Source: Sepioteuthis lessoniana
Lineage: Eukaryota > Mollusca > Cephalopoda > Myopsida > Loliginidae
Length of the DNA stretch: 64,000 bases
Assembly (NCBI GenBank): GCA_963585895.1
Contig: OY757904.1
Span: 66,216,050 to 66,280,049, forward strand
Direction of reading: 5' to 3'
Shown here piece by piece: positions 49,658 to 60,115 of the stretch. Under the pieces are notes generated by a model, which had not been told where the DNA came from, ran no database searches, and was given only the letters and a program-made list of their open reading frames with translations. Position 1 is the first letter of the stretch. Each line of letters starts with the position of its first letter. Both the position numbers and the translations under genes were made by a program.

Positions 49658-49947
49658 CATATTTACCACCCCTTCACTCGGGCAGGATATGACACAAGGT
49701 CAATTTTTAAGCGGAGTTTAACAGGTTTGAATTCAGAGTTTTCCTTATCCTAGACTAGTTGTCTCGCCAAGAACCTAGTCTGTCCTACTATTTACCCATA
49801 GCTGGAGGTAGAATAATTGGATTCATACCTTTCCCAAGGGTATAAGTGCTATGTGATATGCAATCAGTCTCGTCCAGGATTTGAACTCGTGGCGCCGTGT
49901 CCATTTCCTACAACGATAGCCATTACACCACGGGCATTTCCACCACC
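49658..49947 (-). repeat. SINE family B, copy 2, with target duplication inside LINE
   Basis: Full-length minus-strand SINE B flanked by ACTTTCAT at 49650-49657 and 49948-49955. That word is part of the host LINE sequence, so the SINE inserted after the LINE. Its sequence is close to the copy at 63161. Confidence 0.92.
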
Positions 49948-50206
49948 ACTTTCATGATCCATTTTTTTTTAACTCTCTAGCAAGTTTGAAGGTCTTATTT
50001 CTCTTCTGGCTTTACTTCAATTTTACCCTGTGGTCAGCCGGAACCGTTTTTTTTTCACTATTCGGCCGGTTCTCTTTTTGTTTTTTTGTTTGTTTTTTTT
50101 TGTTGTTGTTGTTGTTTTTTATGACTATCACTAGGTCTGGTCGTCTGGTCGAGATTAGATGATGTTATTTTACTCCTTGCAAATTTTTATACACCAGCGT
50201 TGTATA

Positions 50207-50375
50207 AAATTCCCCACCAAGTCATGCCTAGTCTCATACTTCTTTTTCTTCTAGTTTACTGGATCCACTTACTACATGAGTAATCGTTTTATGTCTTCTT
50301 TTCACATTTAAACTTTTTATTCTGTTACGTATGATCGACTTTCGCCTGATTACAATAAGTCCTTATGGCGATAAT
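50207..50375. repeat. 169-bp direct duplication, left copy
   Basis: The same 169 bp recurs at 50825-50993 with four substitutions (165 of 169 match). It covers the LINE knuckle region. Confidence 0.92.
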
Positions 50376-50390
50376 CTGGTTCACTTTCAC

Positions 50391-51010
50391 TGAAAATATC
50401 TCGGGAATCTGACCGATCTCTACTGTAGACTGTATGGTTTCGAATCGTCCTTGGTTTTTAGGTTTTCCATATTATTTCCATAACATCATAGACCGTTTCA
50501 TGCGTACCACCTACTGTTGGTATTACCATCACCCTCATGTTTCCCAGCATTTTTACTTCTTGCAAGATCCACGTATTTATTAATATTTCCGCTTTATTTT
50601 ATTATACATCGGTGATCCTTCAGAACGAGTTAAATCTCAAGTTCTTTTTTTTTTCTTTATTAATTACCATAGTTCTGGTCATCTTGCCCGAATGAAATGA
50701 TCCGTTCGAAAATCAAAATCCCAGAGAATTATATGCGACTTATTCTCAAGGATTGAATAAATTTGTGCATATACCATTTGGTAGTATGGTCAAAATTCAT
50801 TTGCTAGCACAATCCGAGAGGATCAAATTCCCCACCAAGTCATGCCTAGTCTCATACTTCTTTTTCTTCTAGTTTACTGGATCCACTTACTACATGAGTA
50901 ATCGTTTTATGTCTTCTTTTCACATTTACACTTTTTATTCTGTTACGTATGATCGATTTTCGCCTGATTACAATTAGTCCTTATGGTGATAATTTTTGCG
51001 GCTAATAAAA
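50391..51010 (-). mobile_element. R4/Dong-like LINE, minus copy 2 (partial), with right copy of the 169-bp duplication
   Basis: Contains decayed C-terminal blocks ('accatcaccctcatgtttcccagcatttttac' region at 50530) and the endonuclease segment ('aaaatcaaaatcccagagaa', 50713), then the duplicated 169 bp at 50825-50993. The flanks on either side of the two 169-bp copies are far less alike than the copies themselves. Confidence 0.7.
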
Positions 51011-51505
51011 GAGATTTAATTACCCTCTTGAGATTTCCTTATGTAAGATATGTCTAATTTTTGTCATGTACAATCTTGCCAGGTTGTCATTTCAAATAAT
51101 TACGCGGTTATTTTATTCCATTTCTGTTTAATAGTTTTTTTTTCTTGTTTTCTGTCTGTATTCATGTTGCCAATGGTGTAAGTAGTGTCCGTAATTAATT
51201 CCTCTTTGTTCTTTTTTTTGTTAGAGTCCTTGTGTTGATGCCTCTACACAATCCCCAATGCTGGTGCGTCTTCTTTCTCTTTCCTTTCTTGATACTTTCA
51301 GACTGTCATCAACTTTCTTGTCTTCAGTCAAATTTTTGTCCAATTGTCAGAGTTCCTCCTTAGTTCAATTTATTTCATCTCCGCTTGTTTATTAGTGTCA
51401 ACTTTTTGTACCCCATGGATATTGTTTTCCCCTCTTTTTCAGTGTTCTAAAACTTTCCTAATTCGGTAGATCTATTCTGTTCGTGTGTTTTTCCCGTATT
51501 CTTGT
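51011..51505 (-). mobile_element. Probable LINE N-terminal region remnant
   Basis: T-rich on the plus strand, A-rich on the minus, in the style of the R4/Dong-like N-terminal coding region at 330-1100. Only scattered words match. Confidence 0.35.
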
Positions 51506-51835
51506 TCATTTATAGTTTTTTTTCAAATCATCGTCAGCTGATCGTTTTTCACTAGAACTTGAATGAGTGCAAGTCTCCTCAATTCTCCAGGACTCTTCTC
51601 TGTCTTCAATAATGCTGTCGTTTGGATGATGTCCACTCGTCCGCCAACTTCCAAGTCCTTCAGGTCCTTTAATAATACTTTAGTTACTGTTCCAAAAGAA
51701 CAAATCACAATTTACACAATCGTCACTTTCATGTTCCACAGCTTTTTCAATTCTCTTGCAAGGTCGAGGTACTTATCCTTCTTTTTACATTCTTTCAGTT
51801 TTATTCTGTGGTCAGTCGGGACAGGAAATATTTTT
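51506..51835 (-). mobile_element. R4/Dong-like LINE, minus copy 3 (3' terminal piece)
   Basis: Terminal blocks only, from 'atcgtcagctgatcgtttttcac' (3' side) to 'attctgtggtcagtcgggac' (5' side). Its 5' end abuts the tail of minus copy 4. Confidence 0.85.
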
Positions 51836-52975
51836 TTTAATTATTATCATCTCTTATTGAGTTTTTCACATCAGTATTAGCTGCTGGTTTTTCACTGGAG
51901 TTTGAGTGACAGCAAGTCTCCTCAAGTTTCCAGGACTCTTCTCAGTATTCTGGCCGTTCTCAGTAATGCTGTCATTGGGATAGTCTCTACCGATCCGCCA
52001 ACTTCCGAGTCCTCCAGGCCTTTAAATAATCCTTTAGTTATTGTGCCAAAAGCACCAATCACAATTGGTACAATTGTCACTTTCATGTTCCACAACTTTT
52101 TCAATTCTCTAGCAAGGTCGAAGTACTTATTCTTCATTTTATATTCTTTCAGTTTTATTCTGTGGTCAGCAGGGATAGCAAAGTCGACAGTTTTGCAAAT
52201 TCCCTTTTTTGTTGTTAATTTTTATAAGGATTGATCATCTGGCCAAGATCGGGTGATCCGTGTGTATGTCAAAGTCCCTTAGGAGTTTATGCGAGTCATT
52301 TTAGAGGACAGGTGCTGGATTGTGCATATACCATTTGTTGGTATGGTCTAATTTTAATTTCTTGCACATATCCCAGTGGATCACCTTGCCGACTCAGTCG
52401 TGTCTCACCTTATACTCCCTCTGTGCTAATTTGCTGCATTCGCTTATTACGTGATTGATCGTTATGTCTCTGTCACTGCATAGTCTACATTTGCCATTTT
52501 GTTGAGTCTTGTCAATTCTTCCTTTGATATGAATGGTTCTTATGGCGTTGTCCTGTGCTGCAATTCGGAGAGGTTCCGTTTCTCTCTTAAGTTTAGCCTT
52601 TTTTAGCCAGGTGCAGGTCTTCTCGTGTGAGATGGTGTTTATTAGTCGTTTAAAGTTGCTTTCGCCCCATTTTTATTTTCTATTTACTGACACTCTATCG
52701 TCTATCGATTTTTGGTATATTTTCTGATGGCTGTAATCAGTCCTCATTCATGTTTTTTCTATGTAGTCTTCAAGCGGTCGTATCGATGCGTCAACGCTGT
52801 CTTCGTTGCTGGCAAATCCTCTTCCTCCCTACTTTCTAGATACATATAGTCTGTCAACGTCGTCTCTAGGATGTAATGCCTAATGCATTGTCGTTAGTTT
52901 TATTGTTCTTTGATCAATTTATTTAAGTTCATCTATAGTCCACTTGAGAAATGGTCCCGAATATCTAACGAAGGG
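51836..52975 (-). mobile_element. R4/Dong-like LINE, minus copy 4
   Basis: Well-preserved 3' part. The tail 'aattattatc' lies at 51838, followed by terminal blocks. The minus-strand frame 52137-51922 reads KNKYFDLARELKKLWNMKVT, the conserved segment after the endonuclease. The knuckle CRLC...H...C is at about 52495-52440. Stops interrupt the rest. Confidence 0.88.
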
Positions 52976-53715
52976 ACACATGAGGCTGATCATCTTCAAG
53001 ACAAGTTTGAGTAAAAGAAAATATCCTCGTCTCCAGCACGCTGACCGATCTTAATAATGCTGAGGTCTGGATGGTCTCCACTCGTCCTTTTATTTCCAAG
53101 TCTCCCAGTCCTTTGATGAATCCTCAGGTAACTTTAACAACTGTTATCATTATCACCTTCATAATCTATAGTTTTTTAGTTCTCTATCAAAGTCTAGGAC
53201 CTTATGTATCTTATTATTTTCTTTTAATTTTATTCAGTGGTCCTCCGGAACGGCAAAGTCAACAATTCAGCAAGTTCTCTTTTCCTTTTGTTGTTGTCTA
53301 TCACTAGGTCGGGTTGTCTGGTCGAGATTAGGTAGCCTGCTTGTATCTCAAAATCCCAAAGAACTTTATACCTCTTATTTTCCTGGATGATTCTAGGTTG
53401 TACATCTACCACTAGTTAATAGCGTCAAATTTCAATTTCTTGTAGAAATTATTATGTGATTGACTGTTTCGTCGCTATCACCACACAATCTACAAGGGCT
53501 ACTTTGTTGCGTCTCATCAATTTTTATCTTAACATAGGTAGTCCTTTTATCGTTGTTTCGCGCTACGATTAAAAAACATTTCAGTTTCCCTTTCTTAACC
53601 ATGTCTAAGACATCTCGTGTGAGATTTTACTTGTTAGTTGCTTGAAATATCCATACAATAGTTATTCTTCATATTTCTGTTTTTTTTAGTTATTGCTTGT
53701 ACGTTTTTAAGTAGA
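52976..53715 (-). mobile_element. R4/Dong-like LINE, minus copy 5
   Basis: Another 3' part of the same family. The minus-strand frame 53412-53230 carries YKVLWDFEIQAGYLISTRQPDLVIDNNKRK, which contains the PD of the endonuclease (broken into two visible stretches in the family alignment). The knuckle region is near 53500-53460. Confidence 0.85.
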
Positions 53716-53724
53716 GGATTTATA

Positions 53725-53931
53725 CTGTAAATTGAATTACCGCGATCAGAAAACACGGCAGACAATTTACCGCAACATACGGAACAACTGGACAGCTGTT
53801 TCGACCTTATTTGGTCTCATCAGCAGTGAATACCATGATCTATCCCACTGGAGGTTGAACCAGCTATCTTATAATGCAGAGCCGAAACTCTATCACAGAG
53901 CCATCGTTCCACATCACACACGAGCGATGTT
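53725..53931 (-). mobile_element. SINE family F copy 1: tRNA-like head plus hammerhead ribozyme
   Basis: On the minus strand: A box TGGCTCTGTGATAGAG (53903-53888), B box GGTTCAACCTCC (53861-53850), hammerhead (53828-53786), then body to an 'attcaatttaca' 3' end. This is the same part order and nearly the same spacing as SINE E at 14.5 kb, but the head, body and 3' end are different sequences. An inverted second copy lies at 54163-54370. No protein. Confidence 0.72.
53786..53828 (-). ncRNA. Hammerhead ribozyme, type I, complete core
   Basis: On the minus strand: CACTG (stem I 5' arm, 53828-53824), CTGATGA (53823-53817), stem II GACC-AAATAA-GGTC (53816-53803), GAA (53802-53800), stem III ACA-GC-TGT within ACAGCTGT (53799-53792) with A15.1-U16.1, cleavage-site C17 (53791), then CAGTT (53790-53786), whose CAGT pairs with ACTG of stem I. 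All invariant positions are present. Stem I is only about four pairs as seen here, so activity may depend on loop contacts or dimer formation. Confidence 0.83.
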
Positions 53932-54162
53932 AACTAGTCATGGCAATTGCACGGCCAATTAACATGGATAAGGCTTGTAAATGACATCCGTTCTCTTTAC
54001 AGAGGACATGGTCACCTCCAGGGCTACGTCTTCCTCAGAGGACTGAAAATACGCATCTGCGTAATTATTATAACTTCATGGGCAAGGAAATAGATGTACA
54101 TTTTCTTTTTCAATTAAATTAATTATATTGTAAATTGAATTGACATGACAAGAAATTAATTT
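53932..54162. other. Spacer between the two inverted SINE F copies
   Basis: Contains 'cctctgaggaag' and 'gaggacatggtcacctcc' inverse words. It may be further retroelement sequence, otherwise unassigned. Confidence 0.4.
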
Positions 54163-54370
54163 GGCATCGCTCGTGTGCGATGTTGACCGCTGGCTCACTG
54201 ATAGAGTTTTGGTTTTGAAATCTGTGATCGCTGGTAAAATATCCCGTGGAGGAGATCGTTGTATAGACTGCTAATGAAACTAAATAAGGTTGAATGAGAT
54301 GTTCCCTGGTTCTGTATGTCACGCGCAGGTGTCTGCCGGGTTTTCTGGTAATGGTAATTCTATTTACAAT
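54163..54370 (+). mobile_element. SINE family F copy 2, inverted, ribozyme decayed
   Basis: Plus-strand copy: A box TGGCTCACTGATAGAG (54191-54206), decayed B box GGTAAAATATCCC (54233-54245), hammerhead position 54266-54308, and a 3' end 'attctatttacaat'. The core reads CTAATGA for CTGATGA and GAATG for GAAAC, so G5 and other invariant positions are lost and cleavage is not expected. The AAATAA stem II loop is conserved. Confidence 0.72.
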
Positions 54371-54389
54371 AGACATTGCTTGTTCTGTT

Positions 54390-55370
54390 GATCATTGTCT
54401 AGTTTATACTCATACTAATCGCATAATCAGTCCTTCTTTCACCTGTTTGATGTAGTCTTCGTATCTTCCTATTAGTGTATCTACGCCATCTTCAATAGTG
54501 ATGAGAGGTCTTCCTCCTTCTTTTCTTGACATATAGTCCATTTCAGCTCTCCGATATACAGTATGATGCATCGTCATAAGTTTTCTTGTTTTCTTGTCTA
54601 TTAGTTTAAGATGTTCCGTCCACTTCAAAAATGGTCCTTAGTATCTTACAAAAGGGACAGCCAAGGTGTTTATTCATTTTTGAGGTTTCGGCTTTATCAT
54701 TTGTCTTCGAGTAGTTTTCTCGTTCTTCTGAGATACTCATTTTTATTTTTATTTTCTTCTCCACTTGTTCCAGTATTTTAAAATACTTTTAAGTTTCCTT
54801 TTCTCCAAGCCTTCTGAGTTTTTCTTAAATTGGTAATTCCATTCCTTCTGACATTTGTCTTTTTTCACGTTCCGTTATTTCTTTGCTTCATTTGCTTTAC
54901 ATCCCTATATCATGAGTGCATATTCTCAATGACTCTATGAGGGTCTCTAATCTTTTTTTTCATTTTTTTGTAAGCAGTTTGATGTAGTCAATTTACATAA
55001 GGTTACTCTTATGGTTTTGTAATATTTCAGCCCCCTGAGTATTACTTAGTATGTAATTGAGTCGTACCATCGCTATTACAAATAATAATGGTCTATCTGA
55101 ATTTTAAATTCGTTAAATGTTTTTCTCCTACTGTCAATTCCCATCTCCAGTATTTTGTCTAACAATGTTAAGTACTTTGTTAGTAATTGAACGCATTTTT
55201 ATCCATCTTTGTCCTTTTCTAGTTAATCCACGCCATGGCTTATTTTTTCCCCTCGTTTTGCTCTTCTTGAAAATATGTTGATCAATGTAAAGTAGGTCAA
55301 CTGTTCCTCTTGTTCCTTTGTGGAATCCTTTCTGTTTTTCAGGGAACCGTTCGTGTGGAATCAGAGATTA
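54390..55370 (-). mobile_element. R4/Dong-like LINE, minus copy 6 (RT region)
   Basis: The minus-strand frame 54628-54410 reads KWTEHLKLIDKKTRKLMTMH and SRKEGGRPLITIEDGVDTLI, the RT thumb and linker also seen at 39650-39800 of the plus train. Upstream the RT palm region extends to about 55370 with stops. SINE F copies lie just 3' of it. Confidence 0.82.
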
Positions 55371-55512
55371 TTATTAATATTCACTCATTAGAGCTTTTCA
55401 CATCAGCGATAGTCGATGGTTTTTCACTGAAGTCTGAGTGACGGCAAGTCTCCTCAAGTCTCCAAGACTGCTCTAAGTATTTTGTCAGTTCTCAACAATG
55501 CCGTCGTTTGCT
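55371..55512 (-). mobile_element. R4/Dong-like LINE, minus copy 7 (3' end only)
   Basis: TAA-type tail ('attattattaatatt' at 55370-55381) followed by about 120 bp of the terminal coding block, truncated at about 55512 in a T run. Its tail abuts the 5' end of copy 6. Confidence 0.85.
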
Positions 55513-55818
55513 TTTTTTTTTTATTTACGGGAAATCATACAAATGTGTGAGTCAAATCATTATTATAAGATAGAAATAATCATTTACAAGCAAATAATAC
55601 TGTACAAATTATTAATATTGTATTCGAATTCCGACAACTATGAGCGAATATTTGTTTTAGAGTGAATAATTTATACTACAAAAATTTATGTAGAAAAATT
55701 TTGCCCAGTTGACCTTAGAGAAAGTACCTCTTATGGTCCAACCGTGGTTCAAAGAGATCTGTTCAAACCCAAGTATGGAAATTATTTGTATAAATAATTG
55801 TTGCTTGAAGCTATACTG

Positions 55819-55819
<1 letters not shown>

Positions 55820-55886
<67 letters not shown>
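55820..55886. repeat. (ATT)n array
   Basis: About 22 ATT units. There is no LINE sequence directly attached. Confidence 0.95.
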
Positions 55887-55888
<2 letters not shown>

Positions 55889-57371
55889 TTGTTAACTGAA
55901 TAACAACCTGCAAATTATTACAATTAGATAGGAATATATTTCTCCGTAAATTTGGTGTAGGTTCATTTTCGAAGTTCACTTTTTCGCTTTCATATCTTCC
56001 TAAATGATTAAATTGATCAAGTGCCCAGGCAATGAATTTTAATAGGATCTAATTATGAGGCTTTAAAACTAGAGTTATGGGTATTGAGAAGTGCCTCTTC
56101 ATTGCCCTTACTCCCATTACCAACCTGAATCTGATCGGGATAACTGTTAGAGTCCCATTTATGCATCAAATAATTGATCTGTTTGAAATTATTCGCAAAA
56201 TGAGGCCTATGTGAAACCATAGAAATCTTAGAAAAATAATTATGATTGAAAGCAATAGTTAATTTTTTATATGAAGAATTGAAAACATATTGCTCTATGC
56301 ACTTTATTTTATTAAGAATAGTTACTTCAAATCATATTTTTCATTAAGAATTATAACTCATTACTTAAAGCCATATTTATATAAATTATGGTACTTTTGA
56401 ATCAATACTCTTAGAAAAGGTATGGACACCTTTATTTTTCTTAGTTTTGGGTTAAATAGTACCACTATTTATCTTTACATCCATGGCTTTGAAATTGAAA
56501 AAAAACTACGAAGTTTGATATGACATTACTCAAAGAAGACAAACCAAAATCAAAAAATCAGTCAATAATATTAAATCATTGTATTTCCTTGGTAATCTTT
56601 CGTGATTATCCAAATGCCCTTTCTGATATCTGATATTCTACAAACTTTCTTCGGAATATCGATTAGGTTACTTTCCATGTTCTATTTAATGTCGCCCATA
56701 GACTAAAATCCGTTTGTGTTTAAAAACAGTTTTACAAACTAATCAGGAGATGCAGGTCAACTTATATCGATGGTATGTAATTTATAAAACATTGCTGATA
56801 CGATGCATATCGAAAATATATATTAGTGACCCACTGGACGAGAGACACTCTCAATCCATTATTAACATATCCCTCAACCAATAAAAAATGTCAATGTCGC
56901 CATTCTCATTTGCTGTCTTATATATAGGAATGTACACGTTGGATTCATAAACAGCAAGAAAAGAAAACTAAGATGAAAACTAAATGGAAATTAACATATG
57001 CCTAAATACGAAAAAACAATAACATTTCCATAAAAATAATATGTGCGATCGATATATTTTTGCTTCTTAATTAATTTATTTAAATAACCTAATTTATTGA
57101 ATTTATTTTCAATAAAAGAAAACCTTTTTATGGCTAAAAGCAGACAGGACTTTTTGTATATTACAAATGTCTGTTAGAGAATATCGATATTTTTTTCTCT
57201 TTGCTTTAAATTTCTGGAAGAAATTTTCTGAAGCTAAATTAATTTAAAAAAAAAATAGCACCACTTGCCTCTATTAGATTCAGACTGTAAAGAGGTTAAT
57301 AAAGAAGTAATAGATGATTTTATATTATCAATTTTCACTTTTGTGTTACGCACTGTTTCATTCCTTTTTTT
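55887..57371. other. AT-rich DNA with a SINE C tail, no gene seen
   Basis: At 56400-56545 the plus strand resembles the 3' part of SINE C ('aaaggtatggacacc', 'gttaaatagtaccacta', 'gtttgatatgacattac'). Otherwise nothing is recognised. Confidence 0.45.
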
Positions 57372-57592
57372 TTATCAACCATCGTGGTTTATTTAATGCT
57401 AAAGCCATCATTGTAGACTAAACAGAGATAAGTCTATTACACGCATAACATGCAGCAAAGGAGGTTCAAATATTCTTTTCAAAAGTATTATTCCAAAAGT
57501 GAACGTAATAGAGTGACTGGAATATCAACTCGTTTACTACAAAATCACAAACATGTACGCTAGCCATTAAGTCACGGAAACTCACTCTCGTG
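57372..57592 (-). repeat. SINE family C, copy 3 (diverged)
   Basis: Follows the order of 34975-35205 ('gtttatttaatgctaaagccatc', 'attccaaaagtgaacgtaata', 'agtcacggaaa') with many substitutions in the tRNA-like head. Confidence 0.75.
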
Positions 57593-59089
57593 TTACACAC
57601 GGGTTGGGAAATGTTGATTATTTTAAAAAAATGTGGAGTCTATTTTATCAATCCTTATGATAGCTATTCCTATTTAAAGGACTTATTAGTTGTTCAATCA
57701 TTTATTTACTGTGAGGCACTGCCTGGTTAAGATGAGAAATGGCGGACGCAAGATGGATTCAGGTTTGTTGAGAGGGCTTATATATCCTCGAAACTTCTCA
57801 GTTCTTAATAGATACTAGGTTTATTCAATAAAAATGTTGAATTTTTGATAAAAAGCAAGATATTTTCTCTTTATCACAGTTTTTTCAATTACCTGGAATT
57901 GTTTTATAGTAAAAACTATTTCAATTTCCGAAAAAATATTTATTTTGAAACTCTCCAAAATAGTAACAAATCAGAGAGCTCCACACTGAAATAGAGATGT
58001 CATTAAATCTTCAGTAACTGGGAAGATCAAATTATTTGAAATTTATAGATTTTTTAGTCACTTGTACGGAGAAATATGCTCACTACAAAAATAGTTTACA
58101 AATGCGCAAAACATGGCTTTATCAGTACAACAGAGCCTTTGTCGAATATATCATGATGGGAGGGGAAACACAGTGAATCTGCTGTAAAAACATAGATTCC
58201 AGGCGCAGGGGTCAGTAAAGAAATCCATGCTTAAGGTCTTCGTTAACATGAAATAACCGTTCACTGATAATTTCCTTGATAAAATTACAATCATTACTTG
58301 GATCGGTGCACATCGGACGTTTGTGGTTGAATCAGTCATTTTTTTTTAGATTGACGAATCTGTTACTGTTAAATAGCGAATGACTCATGCTCATTTCTTC
58401 TTACATTCTAATGATGCTGTTCTGGATATCATTTTTAATCCACAGCAGAATCGATTTTCTATGTGAAATATCGTCATTCAAACTTAACATAAAAAGAGCC
58501 CCAAAATCTTTTGATGCAGACATTAGAATTCACAAGTCTAAAACTTTGAATATCAAACACATGCTGTGCAGCAGTCCAATGTATATCAACACAGATCATA
58601 TTGGAAAATAAATGGAACTTATGTAGATGGAGTTACAATTACCACTTGCCTAAGTTCATTCACACGACCCAGGTGATGGTTTAAAATACTCGATAGATAT
58701 CTGCTCCCCTCCTTCGCTCTCTCACTTTCTCTCTCTCTATATATGCACACTTATACCTGTTTACGTGTATGTGTTGGGGTGGACGATCTCGAAAATATTG
58801 GAAAAAAAGAGTAAAGGAATTAGAAAGTTAGAGGAAGAATCTAGATCAGTTAGATCACAGTACTGTTAATTTTATCCAAGGATACTCAGATTCTAGAGCA
58901 AAAAACAACAGTGTAACTTGTGTGGAAAACTTACATGGGTTGAAAATTTTAATGAAAGCTAAAATCCAAATAAGAGCACCATAAAGAGGAAAATCTCAAA
59001 GTCTGCAGCGGTTGTTCTTATTTGTAGAAACATTTGCCAACTTTGATCGTTTTGGTTTTTAGACTTTCATCGGGACGTGTAAGTTATTA
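57593..59089. other. AT-rich DNA, no gene seen
   Basis: The frames 58151-58339 (minus) and 58387-58611 (plus) show no motif. No repeat family recognised. Confidence 0.45.
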
Positions 59090-59705
59090 CTTTTTTATGA
59101 CTTAACCGCTTTGACACAGATTTAAGTCTCAACCACATCACCTACATCTGATATTATGTTGTGTCTTGTCTATTTTTGCTTAGACATAGTCTTAATGGCG
59201 TTGTTCTGGGCTGCTTTCAGAACGGATTCAGTTTCTCTTTTCAGGCTTCAATTTTTCAGCTTTCTCGTGTGAATGTTCGCTTGTTTCTCACTTGAAATGA
59301 CCATACAATTGTTTTTCTTTCCATATTTGTTTTCTGGTTATTTTTTATTCTGTTGATACTTTTGTTGTTTGTATTGTTTCTCGTCGCTGTAATCAGTCTT
59401 CTTGTGCATTTTTATGTTGTTTCCTTGTTTTCTTCATTCCCAACTCTTTGTGTTCACTTCCAATATCCCCAATTATTTTTTCTTCGAGCATTCCGATCTT
59501 TTCTTAGTTAGGTAGCTCTATTCCTTCAATCATATGTCGATTTCCGATTCTCTTTATTAGCATATCGCATTTTTCAATGTCAAATTCCATTTTTATGTAT
59601 TGACTGAATATTCTAATTGCCTATTTTACGGTTTCTAATGTTTTTTCATTTTCGAAAAACAATTTGGTGTCGTCCATATACATAAGGTGATTAATCTTTT
59701 CCTAC
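59090..59705 (-). mobile_element. R4/Dong-like LINE, minus copy 8
   Basis: Runs from the knuckle region at 59140-59170 (3' side) to the YMDD region, seen as 'gtcgtccatatacataagg' at about 59668 (minus strand TYVYMDDT). Internally deleted and frame-broken. Ends about 130 bp from the TIR-bounded element. Confidence 0.8.
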
Positions 59706-59835
59706 GATTAGTATTAGATTATAATGCTTTTAACCGCATAAGTTTGTAAAAAGTATTTTTACCATCTAAGTCTGTGAAAAGTGTTTTTATTGGATAGAAG
59801 CTTTTGGTTCTAATTAACTGTATGTACACAAATTA

Positions 59836-59953
59836 CCCTGGTTTACAAAAATAAATTTTTGATCTGAGGCAAGAATGGGGATAGGTGTTTTTTGTTAATT
59901 TGGGTGTGCTGAATTTAAATTTATAAATAGATTTGCTCTATCACCTCTAGTTT
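59836..59953 (+). repeat. Left terminal inverted repeat of the 59.8-61.9 kb element
   Basis: Begins CCCTGGTTTACAAAAATAA after TTA; pairs with 61752-61867 with small indels. Confidence 0.65.
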
Positions 59954-60115
59954 TCTGGTTTTTAAATAGTCTCATTTTAGTATAAACAGAGAATATATGT
60001 GCATATTTCAAGAGTTGCAGCAGCTTATAACAGATAAAACAGGATAGATAAAGAACACTGATTGAATCAATATACTTGGATGACACAATTACACAATTTA
60101 TAGTACCACAGAGAG

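Larger units (their letters stand above)
49430..50390 (-). mobile_element. R4/Dong-like LINE, minus copy 1, split by SINE B
   Basis: Starts (3' end) at an ATTATTATT tail near 49422-49432, followed by the family terminal blocks ('ggagtttgagtgacagcaa', 'ctccaggactattctcagtattctgg'). It continues beyond the SINE at 49948 ('aactctctagcaag') and on through the reverse complement of the knuckle region. Frames are broken. Confidence 0.8.
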
